Part shown: one piece after another, positions 31,031 through 44,101 of the stretch
How the letters are laid out: each line of letters begins with the position of its first letter
Position numbering within the stretch: the stretch's first letter is position 1
Assembly: GCA_963680875.1 (NCBI GenBank)
Contig: OY804578.1
Location: 23,713,101 to 23,777,100, forward strand
From: Bathymodiolus brooksi
Lineage: Eukaryota > Mollusca > Bivalvia > Mytilida > Modiolidae
Length of the DNA: 64,000 nt
Direction: 5' to 3'
The notes under the pieces: generated by a model
Seen by the model: the letters and a program-made list of their open reading frames with translations, nothing else
The model's database searches: none
Told to the model about the DNA's origin: nothing
Position numbers and translations under genes: made by a program

Positions 31031-34000
31031 TAGGAATAAAACAGGTTACTTATTATACTTCCTTCTTAGCTAGGATATATAACATTGCTCTGTAGGAATA
31101 AAACAGGTTACTTATTATACTTCCTTCTTAGCTAGGATATATAACATTGCTCTATAGGAATAAAACAGGTTACTTATTATACTTCCTCCTTAGCTAGGAT
31201 ATATAACATTGCTCTGTAGGAATAAAACAGGTTACTTATTATACTTCCTTCTTAGCTAGGATATATAACATTGCTCTATAGGAATAAAACAGGTTACTTA
31301 TTATACTTCCTTCTTAGCTAGGATATATAACATTGCTCTATAGGAATAAAACAGGTTACTTATTATACTTCCTCCTTAGCTAGGATATATAACATTGCTC
31401 TATAGGAATAAAACAGGTTACTTATTATACTTCCTTCTTAGCTAGGATATATAACATTGCTCTGTAGGAATAAAACAGGTTACTTATTATACTTCCTTCT
31501 TAGCTAGAATATATAACATTGCTCTATAGGAATAAAACAGGTTACTTATTATACTTCCTCCTTAGCTAGGATATATAACATTGCTCTGTAGGAATAAAAC
31601 AGGTTACTTATTATACTTCCTTCTTAGCTAGGATATATAACATTGCTCTATAGGAATAAAACAGGTTACTTATTATACTTCCTCCTTAGCTAGGATATAT
31701 AACATTGCTCTGTAGGAATAAAACAGGTTACTTATTATACTTCCTTCTTAGCTAGGATATATAACATTGCTCTATAGGAATAAAACAGGTTACTTATTAT
31801 ACTTCCTTCTTAGCTAGGATATATAACATTGCTCTATAGGAATAAAACAGGTTACTTATTATACTTCCTCCTTAGCTAGGATATATAACATTGCTCTATA
31901 GGAATAAAACAGGTTACTTATTATACTTCCTTCTTAGCTAGGATATATAACATTGCTCTGTAGGAATAAAACAGGTTACTTATTATACTTCCTTCTTAGC
32001 TAGGATATATAACATTGCTCTGTAGGAATAAAACAGGTTACTTATTATACTTCCTTCTTAGCTAGGATATATAACATTGCTCTATAGGAATAAAACAGGT
32101 TACTTATTATACTTCCTTCTTAGCTAGGATATATAACATTGCTCTGTAGGAATAAAACAGGTTACTTATTATACTTCCTTCTTAGCTAGGATATATAACA
32201 TTGCTCTGTAGGAATAAAACAGGTTACTTATTATACTTCCTTCTTAGCTAGGATATATAACATTGCTCTGTAGGAATAAAACAGGTTACTTATTATACTT
32301 CCTTCTTAGCTAGGATATATAACATTGCTCTATAGGAATAAAACAGGTTACTTATTATACTTCCTTCTTAGCTAGGATATATAACATTGCTCTGTAGGAA
32401 TAAAACAGGTTACTTATTATACTTCCTTCTTAGCTAGGATATATAACATTGCTCTATAGGAATAAAACAGGTTACTTATTATACTTCCTTCTTAGCTAGG
32501 ATATATAACATTGCTCTGTAGGAATAAAACAGGTTACTTATTATACTTCCTTCTTAGCTAGGATATATAACATTGCTCTGTAGGAATAAAACAGGTTACT
32601 TATTATACTTCCTTCTTAGCTAGGATATATAACATTGCTCTGTAGGAATAAAACAGGTTACTTATTATACTTCCTTCTTAGCTAGGATATATAACATTGC
32701 TCTGTAGGAATAAAACAGGTTACTTATTATACTTCCTTCTTAGCTAGGATATATAACATTGCTCTGTAGGAATAAAACAGGTTACTTATTATACTTCCTT
32801 CTTAGCTAGGATATATAACATTGCTCTGTAGGAATAAAACAGGTTACTTATTATACTTCCTTCTTAGCTAGGATATATAACATTGCTCTGTAGGAATAAA
32901 ACAGGTTACTTATTATACTTCCTTCTTAGCTAGGATATATAACATTGCTCTGTAGGAATAAAACAGGTTACTTATTATACTTCCTTCTTAGCTAGGATAT
33001 ATAACATTGCTCTGTAGGAATAAAACAGGTTACTTATTATACTTCCTTCTTAGCTAGGATATATAACATTGCTCTGTAGGAATAAAACAGGTTACTTATT
33101 ATACTTCCTTCTTAGCTAGGATATATAACATTGCTCTGTAGGAATAAAACAGGTTACTTATTATACTTCCTTCTTAGCTAGGATATATAACATTGCTCTG
33201 TAGGAATAAAACAGGTTACTTATTATACTTCCTTCTTAGCTAGGATATATAACATTGCTCTGTAGGAATAAAACAGGTTACTTATTATACTTCCTTCTTA
33301 GCTAGGATATATAACATTGCTCTGTAGGAATAAAACAGGTTACTTATTATACTTCCTTCTTAGCTAGGATATATAACATTGCTCTATAGGAATAAAACAG
33401 GTTACTTATTATACTTCCTTCTTAGCTAGGATATATAACATTGCTCTATAGGAATAAAACAGGTTACTTATTATACTTCCTTCTTAGCTAGGATATATAA
33501 CATTGCTCTATAGGAATAAAACAGGTTACTTATTATACTTCCTTCTTAGCTAGGATATATAACATTGCTCTGTAGGAATAAAACAGGTTACTTATTATAC
33601 TTCCTTCTTAGCTAGGATATATAACATTGCTCTGTAGGAATAAAACAGGTTACTTATTATACTTCCTTCTTAGCTAGGATATATAACATTGCTCTATAGG
33701 AATAAAACAGGTTACTTATTATACTTCCTTCTTAGCTAGGATATATAACATTGCTCTATAGGAATAAAACAGGTTACTTATTATACTTCCTTCTTAGCTA
33801 GGATATATAACATTGCTCTATAGGAATAAAACAGGTTACTTATTATACTTCCTTCTTAGCTAGGATATATAACATTGCTCTGTAGGAATAAAACAGGTTA
33901 CTTATTATACTTCCTTCTTAGCTAGGATATATAACATTGCTCTGTAGGAATAAAACAGGTTACTTATTATACTTCCTTCTTAGCTAGGATATATAACATT

Positions 34001-37000
34001 GCTCTGTAGGAATAAAACAGGTTACTTATTATACTTCCTTCTTAGCTAGGATATATAACATTGCTCTATAGGAATAAAACAGGTTACTTATTATACTTCC
34101 TTCTTAGCTAGGATATATAACATTGCTCTGTAGGAATAAAACAGGTTACTTATTATACTTCCTTCTTAGCTAGGATATATAACATTGCTCTATAGGAATA
34201 AAACAGGTTACTTATTATACTTCCTTCTTAGCTAGGATATATAACATTGCTCTATAGGAATAAAACAGGTTACTTATTATACTTCCTCCTTAGCTAGGAT
34301 ATATAACATTGCTCTATAGGAATAAAACAGGTTACTTATTATACTTCCTTCTTAGCTAGGATATATAACATTGCTCTGTAGGAATAAAACAGGTTACTTA
34401 TTATACTTCCTTCTTAGCTAGGATATATAACATTGCTCTATAGGAATAAAACAGGTTACTTATTATACTTCCTCCTTAGCTAGGATATATAACATTGCTC
34501 TATAGGAATAAAACAGGTTACTTATTATACTTCCTTCTTAGCTAGGATATATAACATTGCTCTATAGGAATAAAACAGGTTACTTATTATACTTCCTTCT
34601 TAGCTAGGATATATAACATTGCTCTGTAGGAATAAAACAGGTTACTTATTATACTTCCTTCTTAGCTAGGATATATAACATTGCTCTATAGGAATAAAAC
34701 AGGTTACTTATTATACTTCCTTCTTAGCTAGGATATATAACATTGCTCTGTAGGAATAAAACAGGTTACTTATTATACTTCCTTCTTAGCTAGGATATAT
34801 AACATTGCTCTATAGGAATAAAACAGGTTACTTATTATACTTCCTTCTTAGCTAGGATATATAACATTGCTCTGTAGGAATAAAACAGGTTACTTATTAT
34901 ACTTCCTTCTTAGCTAGGATATATAACATTGCTCTATAGGAATAAAACAGGTTACTTATTATACTTCCTTCTTAGCTAGGATATATAACATTGCTCTGTA
35001 GGAATAAAACAGGTTACTTATTATACTTCCTTCTTAGCTAGGATATATAACATTGCTCTATAGGAATAAAACAGGTTACTTATTATACTTCCTTCTTAGC
35101 TAGGATATATAACATTGCTCTGTAGGAATAAAACAGGTTACTTATTATACTTCCTTCTTAGCTAGGATATATAACATTGCTCTATAGGAATAAAACAGGT
35201 TACTTATTATACTTCCTTCTTAGCTAGGATATATAACATTGCTCTGTAGGAATAAAACAGGTTACTTATTATACTTCCTTCTTAGCTAGGATATATAACA
35301 TTGCTCTGTAGGAATAAAACAGGTTACTTATTATACTTCCTTCTTAGCTAGGATATATAACATTGCTCTATAGGAATAAAACAGGTTACTTATTATACTT
35401 CCTTCTTAGCTAGGATATATAACATTGCTCTGTAGGAATAAAACAGGTTACTTATTATACTTCCTTCTTAGCTAGGATATATAACATTGCTCTATAGGAA
35501 TAAAACAGGTTACTTATTATACTTCCTTCTTAGCTAGGATATATAACATTGCTCTATAGGAATAAAACAGGTTACTTATTATACTTCCTTCTTAGCTAGG
35601 ATATATAACATTGCTCTGTAGGAATAAAACAGGTTACTTATTATACTTCCTTCTTAGCTAGGATATATAACATTGCTCTGTAGGAATAAAACAGGTTACT
35701 TATTATACTTCCTCCTTAGCTAGGATATATAACATTGCTCTATAGGAATAAAACAGGTTACTTATTATACTTCCTTCTTAGCTAGGATATATAACATTGC
35801 TCTGTAGGAATAAAACAGGTTACTTATTATACTTCCTTCTTAGCTAGGATATATAACATTGCTCTATAGGAATAAAACAGGTTACTTATTATACTTCCTT
35901 CTTAGCTAGGATATATAACATTGCTCTGTAGGAATAAAACAGGTTACTTATTATACTTCCTTCTTAGCTAGGATATATAACATTGCTCTATAGGAATAAA
36001 ACAGGTTACTTATTATACTTCCTTCTTAGCTAGGATATATAACATTGCTCTATAGGAATAAAACAGGTTACTTATTATACTTCCTTCTTAGCTAGGATAT
36101 ATAACATTGCTCTGTAGGAATAAAACAGGTTACTTATTATACTTCCTTCTTAGCTAGGATATATAACATTGCTCTGTAGGAATAAAACAGGTTACTTATT
36201 ATACTTCCTTCTTAGCTAGGATATATAACATTGCTCTGTAGGAATAAAACAGGTTACTTATTATACTTCCTTCTTAGCTAGGATATATAACATTGCTCTG
36301 TAGGAATAAAACAGGTTACTTATTATACTTCCTTCTTAGCTAGGATATATAACATTGCTCTGTAGGAATAAAACAGGTTACTTATTATACTTCCTCCTTA
36401 GCTAGGATATATAACATTGCTCTGTAGGAATAAAACAGGTTACTTATTATACTTCCTTCTTAGCTAGGATATATAACATTGCTCTATAGGAATAAAACAG
36501 GTTACTTATTATACTTCCTCCTTAGCTAGGATATATAACATTGCTCTATAGGAATAAAACAGGTTACTTATTATACTTCCTTCTTAGCTAGGATATATAA
36601 CATTGCTCTATAGGAATAAAACAGGTTACTTATTATACTTCCTTCTTAGCTAGGATATATAACATTGCTCTGTAGGAATAAAACAGGTTACTTATTATAC
36701 TTCCTTCTTAGCTAGGATATATAACATTGCTCTGTAGGAATAAAACAGGTTACTTATTATACTTCCTTCTTAGCTAGGATATATAACATTGCTCTGTAGG
36801 AATAAAACAGGTTACTTATTATACTTCCTTCTTAGCTAGGATATATAACATTGCTCTATAGGAATAAAACAGGTTACTTATTATACTTCCTCCTTAGCTA
36901 GGATATATAACATTGCTCTATAGGAATAAAACAGGTTACTTATTATACTTCCTTCTTAGCTAGGATATATAACATTGCTCTATAGGAATAAAACAGGTTA

Positions 37001-39404
37001 CTTATTATACTTCCTTCTTAGCTAGGATATATAACATTGCTCTGTAGGAATAAAACAGGTTACTTATTATACTTCCTTCTTAGCTAGGATATATAACATT
37101 GCTCTGTAGGAATAAAACAGGTTACTTATTATACTTCCTTCTTAGCTAGGATATATAACATTGCTCTGTAGGAATAAAACAGGTTACTTATTATACTTCC
37201 TTCTTAGCTAGGATATATAACATTGCTCTGTAGGAATAAAACAGGTTACTTATTATACTTCCTTCTTAGCTAGGATATATAACATTGCTCTGTAGGAATA
37301 AAACAGGTTACTTATTATACTTCCTTCTTAGCTAGGATATATAACATTGCTCTGTAGGAATAAAACAGGTTACTTATTATACTTCCTTCTTAGCTAGGAT
37401 ATATAACATTGCTCTGTAGGAATAAAACAGGTTACTTATTATACTTCCTTCTTAGCTAGGATATATAACATTGCTCTGTAGGAATAAAACAGGTTACTTA
37501 TTATACTTCCTTCTTAGCTAGGATATATAACATTGCTCTATAGGAATAAAACAGGTTACTTATTATACTTCCTTCTTAGCTAGGATATATAACATTGCTC
37601 TGTAGGAATAAAACAGGTTACTTATTATACTTCCTCCTTAGCTAGGATATATAACATTGCTCTGTAGGAATAAAACAGGTTACTTATTATACTTCCTTCT
37701 TAGCTAGGATATATAACATTGCTCTGTAGGAATAAAACAGGTTACTTATTATACTTCCTTCTTAGCTAGGATATATAACATTGCTCTGTAGGAATAAAAC
37801 AGGTTACTTATTATACTTCCTCCTTAGCTAGGATATATAACATTGCTCTGTAGGAATAAAACAGGTTACTTATTATACTTCCTTCTTAGCTAGGATATAT
37901 AACATTGCTCTGTAGGAATAAAACAGGTTACTTATTATACTTCCTTCTTAGCTAGGATATATAACATTGCTCTGTAGGAATAAAACAGGTTACTTATTAT
38001 ACTTCCTTCTTAGCTAGGATATATAACATTGCTCTGTAGGAATAAAACAGGTTACTTATTATACTTCCTTCTTAGCTAGGATATATAACATTGCTCTATA
38101 GGAATAAAACAGGTTACTTATTATACTTCCTTCTTAGCTAGGATATATAACATTGCTCTGTAGGAATAAAACAGGTTACTTATTATACTTCCTTCTTAGC
38201 TAGGATATATAACATTGCTCTATAGGAATAAAACAGGTTACTTATTATACTTCCTTCTTAGCTAGGATATATAACATTGCTCTGTAGGAATAAAACAGGT
38301 TACTTATTATACTTCCTTCTTAGCTAGGATATATAACATTGCTCTGTAGGAATAAAACAGGTTACTTATTATACTTCCTCCTTAGCTAGGATATATAACA
38401 TTGCTCTGTAGGAATAAAACAGGTTACTTATTATACTTCCTTCTTAGCTAGGATATATAACATTGCTCTATAGGAATAAAACAGGTTACTTATTATACTT
38501 CCTTCTTAGCTAGGATATATAACATTGCTCTGTAGGAATAAAACAGGTTACTTATTATACTTCCTTCTTAGCTAGGATATATAACATTGCTCTATAGGAA
38601 TAAAACAGGTTACTTATTATACTTCCTTCTTAGCTAGGATATATAACATTGCTCTGTAGGAATAAAACAGGTTACTTATTATACTTCCTTCTTAGCTAGG
38701 ATATATAACATTGCTCTGTAGGAATAAAACAGGTTACTTATTATACTTCCTTCTTAGCTAGGATATATAACATTGCTCTATAGGAATAAAACAGGTTACT
38801 TATTATACTTCCTCCTTAGCTAGGATATATAACATTGCTCTGTAGGAATAAAACAGGTTACTTATTATACTTCCTTCTTAGCTAGGATATATAACATTGC
38901 TCTGTAGGAATAAAACAGGTTACTTATTATACTTCCTTCTTAGCTAGGATATATAACATTGCTCTATAGGAATAAAACAGGTTACTTATTATACTTCCTT
39001 CTTAGCTAGGATATATAACATTGCTCTATAGGAATAAAACAGGTTACTTATTATACTTCCTTCTTAGCTAGGATATATAACATTGCTCTGTAGGAATAAA
39101 ACAGGTTACTTATTATACTTCCTTCTTAGCTAGGATATATAACATTGCTCTGTAGGAATAAAACAGGTTACTTATTATACTTCCTTCTTAGCTAGGATAT
39201 ATAACATTGCTCTATAGGAATAAAACAGGTTACTTATTATACTTCCTTCTTAGCTAGGATATATAACATTGCTCTGTAGGAATAAAACAGGTTACTTATT
39301 ATACTTCCTTCTTAGCTAGGATATATAACATTGCTCTGTAGGAATAAAACAGGTTACTTATTATACTTCCTTCTTAGCTAGGATATATAACATTGCTCTG
39401 TAGG
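31031..39404 (+). repeat. 62-bp satellite array, ~135 units
   Basis: The unit is taggaataaaacaggttact, tattatacttccttcttagc, taggatatataacattgctc, tg/ta. The 8374 bp divide into about 135 near-identical units. Two variable sites dominate (ttccttctta versus ttcctcctta, and ctctgta versus ctctata), so a variant code runs through the array. Each unit has an AATAAA hexamer on the plus strand. It lies 1.85 kb downstream of the AMFR stop. Edges are sharp on both sides. Confidence 0.97.
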
Positions 39405-39784
39405 AGATCATTCTACCAAAGTATTCAGTTTGGGTACTATACCTCATACAAGAATGCTACACCATGACCTATATTTTTTGCTTCAATGATTTTGTACTAG
39501 ATTTGTTGTTTTATCTATATTACACGGCCCTCTCTTCATCAGCTGTATTTTATGCTTTGGTGACTAGTTACATATGGTTAAAGGTTGGATTTTATGTTAC
39601 TATGGTGACTAGACATTGTAAACATGACTATAATAAAATATGTCAGTTTATAATTGATTTGTTGTAAAAATAAATTATTACAGTAAACATGTATTATTTA
39701 ATTCATCATACCAGTTGTATAAGCCAGTGTCATTGGTAACTTATTGCTTATTTCATGTACCATAATATGTATTGCCACTTAACC
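39405..39784. other. Unique spacer between arrays
   Basis: Non-repetitive AT-rich DNA with a 67-codon open frame (39464-39667) that lacks recognisable similarity. No gene is called. Confidence 0.4.
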
Positions 39785-42113
39785 TACACTGTGGGATAAT
39801 TTAATTGATTATGTGTCTTGAATTGTCATTAAACTAACACTATAAGATACATATACTATAATCGATCATGTGTCTCATTTTTTAACCAACACTATGGGAT
39901 ACTGTAATTGATCATGTGTCTTGTCTTGTAACCAACACTGAGATATTGTATTTGATCGTGTGCAGACATGTTTCACAGATCTTCCGTGAGGTTCCCAGAT
40001 TTCTGCCCCCAAAAATAAAATTTTGTAATGTTTTCTTCGTGGAAGTAATCCTGAAGTTGTTCTGTTTGTTGATTTTTAGATAATGTGTGAACATACGAGA
40101 CTTCATAAAGGTGATTAGTTCTCACTGATCACATTAGATACAGAAAAAATGATGTTTTCTCTGCTGAGAATAGGTATTGAGCATTTTTATGTCTTGACAG
40201 TCAAAAATAAGTGAAAAAAATGTGTATATGCCTTACTATGGAATGTTGATGAATATCTCCCTTAAAGCACCCACATTCTCACTGAAGGCAAATTCCCAAA
40301 TTTAGCATGTCTGATCGTGTGCCTGTATAACCAACACTGGGAAAGTGTAATTGTTCATGTGTCTTGTCATTTACCAAACACTAAGGTATACTGTAATAGA
40401 TCATGTGTCTTGTCATTTACCAACACTAAGGGATACTGTAATAGATCATGTGTCTTGTCATTTACCTAGGACTAAGGGATACTGTAATATATCATGTGTC
40501 TTGTCATTTACCTAGGACTAAGGGATACTGTAATAGATCATGTGTCTTGTCATTTACCAACACTAAGGTATACTGTAATAGATCATGTGTCTTGTCATTT
40601 ACCTAGGACTAAGGGATACTGTAATATATCATGTGTCTTGTCATTTACCTAGGACTAAGGGATACTGTAATAGATCGTGTGTCTTGTCATTTACCTAGGA
40701 CTAAGGGATACTGTAATAGATCATGTGTCTTGTCATTTACCTAGGACTAAGGGATACTGTAATAGATCATGTGTCTTGTCATTTACCAACACTAAGGGAT
40801 ACTGTAATAGATCATGTGTCTTGTCATTTACTAACACTAAGATATACTGTAATAGATCATGTGTCTTGTCATTTACCTAGGACTAAGGGATACTGTAATA
40901 GATCATGTGTCTTGTCATTTACCAAACACTAAGGTATACTGTAATAGATCATGTGTCTTGTCATTTACCTAGGACTAAGGGATACTGTAATAGATCATGT
41001 GTCTTTTCATTTACCAACACTAAGGTATACTGTAATAGATCATGTGTCTTGTCATTTACCTAGGACTAAGGGATACTGTAATATATCATGTGTCTTGTCA
41101 TTTACCAACACTAAGGGATACTGTAATAGATCATGTGTCTTGTCATTTACCAACACTAAGGGATACTGTAATAGATCATGTGTCTTGTCATTTACCAACA
41201 CTAAGGGATACTGTAATAGATCATGTGTCTTGTCATTTACCAACACTAAGGGATACTGTAATAGATCATGTGTCTTGTCATTTACCAACACTAAGGGATA
41301 CTGTAATAGATCATGTGTCTTGTCATTTACCAACACTAAGGGATACTGTAATATATCATGTGTCTTGTCATTTACCAAACACTAAGGGATACTGTAATAG
41401 ATCATGTGTCTTGTCATTTACCAACACTAAGGGATACTGTAATAGATCATGTGTCTTGTCATTTACCTAGGACTAAGGGATACTGTAATAGATCATGTGT
41501 CTTGTCATTTACCTAGGACTAAGGGATACTGTAATAGATCATGTGTCTTGTCATTTACCAAACACTAAGGTATACTGTAATAGATCATGTGTCTTGTCAT
41601 TTACCTAGGACTAAGGGATACTGTAATAGATCATGTGTCTTGTCATTTACCAAACACTAAGGTATACTGTAATAGATCATGTGTCTTGTCATTTACCTAG
41701 GACTAAGGGATACTGTAATAGATCATGTGTCTTGTCATTTACCTAGGACTAAGAGATACTGTAATAGATCATGTGTCTTGTCATTTACCAAACACTAAGG
41801 TATACTGTAATAGATCATGTGTCTTGTCATTTACCTAGGACTAAGGGATACTGTAATAGATCATGTTTCTTGTCATTTACCTAGGACTAAGAGATACTGT
41901 AATAGATCATGTGTCTTGTCATTTACCTAGGACTAAGGGATACTGTAATAGATCATGTGTCTTGTCATTTACCAAACACTAAGGGATACTGTAATAGATC
42001 ATGTGTCTTGTCATTTACCTAACACTAAGGAATATTGTAATAGATCATGTGTCTTGTCATATACCAAACACTAAGGTATACTGTAATAGATCATGTGTCT
42101 TGTCATTTACCAT
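39785..42113 (+). repeat. 45/46-bp tandem array (~40 units) with decayed left edge
   Basis: The core unit is gggatactgtaatagatcat, gtgtcttgtcatttac and either ctaggactaa (46 bp) or caacactaa (45 bp); a caaacactaag variant also occurs. The units at 39785-39963 are much more diverged than those from 40370 on. The array is interrupted by a 349-bp insertion at 39964-40312. Open frames here are repeat artefacts. Confidence 0.93.
39954..40322. mobile_element. 349-bp transposon-like insertion with 10-bp target duplication
   Basis: gatcgtgtgc flanks the insert at 39954-39963 and 40313-40322. The insert begins AGACATG and ends CATGTCT, a 7-bp perfect terminal inverted repeat. The 10-bp duplication would suit a Mutator-like element, but no transposase is present, so the class is a guess. 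Confidence 0.7.
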
Positions 42114-42834
42114 TTGGGTTTTACTGGAAATCATAATTTGTATTTCTTAGACAAAAAGCAATTTTCTTAACGAGTATATATGTTTATTTATGCAGGCTGT
42201 AATTAATTTACCTTTAAATGGAATTTTATTATAAACATGAATATTCATTTCTGACTTTAGACATCAATTATTATAGCACATTACATATCATTTAATTTAA
42301 TTTTTAGACAATAGCCATTATGGGCTTCAGAGTTTTGTTTGTAAGTTTATAATTATTGATCATGTGTGCCTTTATCTATGGCAGTGTGTACTCTTACAGT
42401 CAAACCTGCTTTAGAACCATCTCTACTAAGCAATAACGTTTATTATGTGACTTTAATTTTTATTTCCCTTCACAATGTATTTCATATCAATTAAACCTGC
42501 ATTAAGCGATCACTTGTACTATGTGACCATATTTGATTGTTCCCTTGGAAGGTCACATAAGACAGTTTTGACTGTTTTTGTTTTGAAAGTTTTGCTTACA
42601 AACAAATCAATTTGATTTCATTTGAATGTCTACATTACAATGACTTTACAGTACTACTCTATATAGTAGATTAGATTAAGCATATTTTATTGCTAAATAT
42701 TATAACAATTGGATTGGACACAAATTATAACAATTTACAAGGGTCCTCTCCTCTATAGTAATCATGTTAATATCACTCAAATACATGACACGGGGATGAA
42801 AAAGACACAAAATTGTTTTGATATTTTCTTGGTA
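42114..42834. other. Spacer with a MITE-like foldback
   Basis: About 42400-42574 is a foldback: agtcaaacctgctttagaac at the left, and cattaagcgatcac... ending in cacataagacagttttgactg at the right. The remainder is AT-rich without genes. Confidence 0.5.
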
Positions 42835-43566
42835 CAGTGAATCCACATTTCCTCATGCCAGGATAACTTGTTTCACAGTGAATCCACATTTCCTCATGCT
42901 AGGATAACTTGTTTCACAGTGAATCCACATTTCCTCATGCTAGGATGACTTGTTTCAGTGATTCCACATTTCCTCATGCTAGGATGACTTGTTTCACAGT
43001 GAATCCACATTTCCTCATGCTAGGATAACTTGTTTCACAGTGAATCTACATTTCCTCATGCTAGGATAACTTGTTTCACAGTGAATCCACATTTCCTCAT
43101 GCTAGGATAACTTGTTTCACAGTGAATCCACATTTCCTCATGCTAGGATGACTTGTTTCAGTGATTCCACATTTCCTCATGCTAGGATGACTTGTTTCAC
43201 AGTGAATCCACATTTCCTCATGCTAGGATAACTTGTTTCACAGTGAATCTACATTTCCTCATGCTAGGATAACTTGTTTCACAGTGAATCCACATTTCCT
43301 CATGCTAGGATGACTTGTTTCAGTGATTCCACATTTCCTCATGCTAGGATGACTTGTTTCACAGTGAATCCACATTTCCTCATGCTAGGATAACTTTTTT
43401 CACAGTGAATCCACATTTCCTCATGCTAGGATAACTTGTTTCACAGTGAATCCACATTTCCTCATGCTAGGATAACTTGTTTCACAGTGAATCCACATTT
43501 CCTCATGCTAGGATAACTTGTTTCACAGTGAATCCACATTTCCTCATGCTAGGATAACTTGTTTCA
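42835..43566 (+). repeat. 41-bp tandem array (~18 units)
   Basis: The unit is tgaatccacatttcctcatg then ctaggataacttgtttcacag. Shorter units (tgattccac..., lacking cac) recur in a block pattern near 42957, 43160 and 43323, indicating a higher-order repeat. A SINE-type tail (gatatagctgaaatatagc... with CAAT units, 43568-43622) follows directly. Confidence 0.9.
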
Positions 43567-43622
43567 GGATATAGCTGAAATATAGCTAAAGTTGGTGTCA
43601 AACACCAATCAATCAATCAATT

Positions 43623-44101
43623 GGATAAATTATCTCCCTTGATCACTCGGAAGTAAACATTTGGCTCATATGTAGAAACTCACAGCTTAATTTATCCTTG
43701 ATAACCATTATGTTGGGATATTTTAAAGTAAAATGATGGGTCCCTTCATCTATGTTGTTACAAGTTTTTATTGTACAATAGACAATAAATCTAATTAACA
43801 TTGTAGAAAACTATCGGTCTACTGCATGGTTATTTGGGGTCTAGCTGTCATTTTCTAAAATGTGCAATACAACTTTTTTTTTTACATGTCAAGATTTATC
43901 TGCCCCTTTTAAAACAACATTCAGTGATATCTGTTGTAAATACCTCTTACTGCATGGCATTTTATTACAAGAAATATTGTCATATTTAATTCTATCAGGT
44001 TATAGGGTAAAAAGTAATAAATACATCAACAGTGAAATGTAATTTTCTACCATGTGCCACTGTTTGTATTAATTTGTATGTAGAATTGTATTAATCATAA
44101 T
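43623..44101. other. AT-rich spacer
   Basis: No repeat family or gene is recognised. The 60-codon frame at 43860-44042 has no supporting features. Confidence 0.4.

Noticed and set aside
31031..39404. Possible CRISPR array
   Set aside because: The repeats are head-to-tail without unique spacers, and the window is a spliced eukaryotic genome. It is a satellite.
40677..41470. Open frames encoding RSCVLSF-type repeats
   Set aside because: Translation of the 45-bp variant of the 45/46-bp array. 46-bp units break the frame elsewhere.
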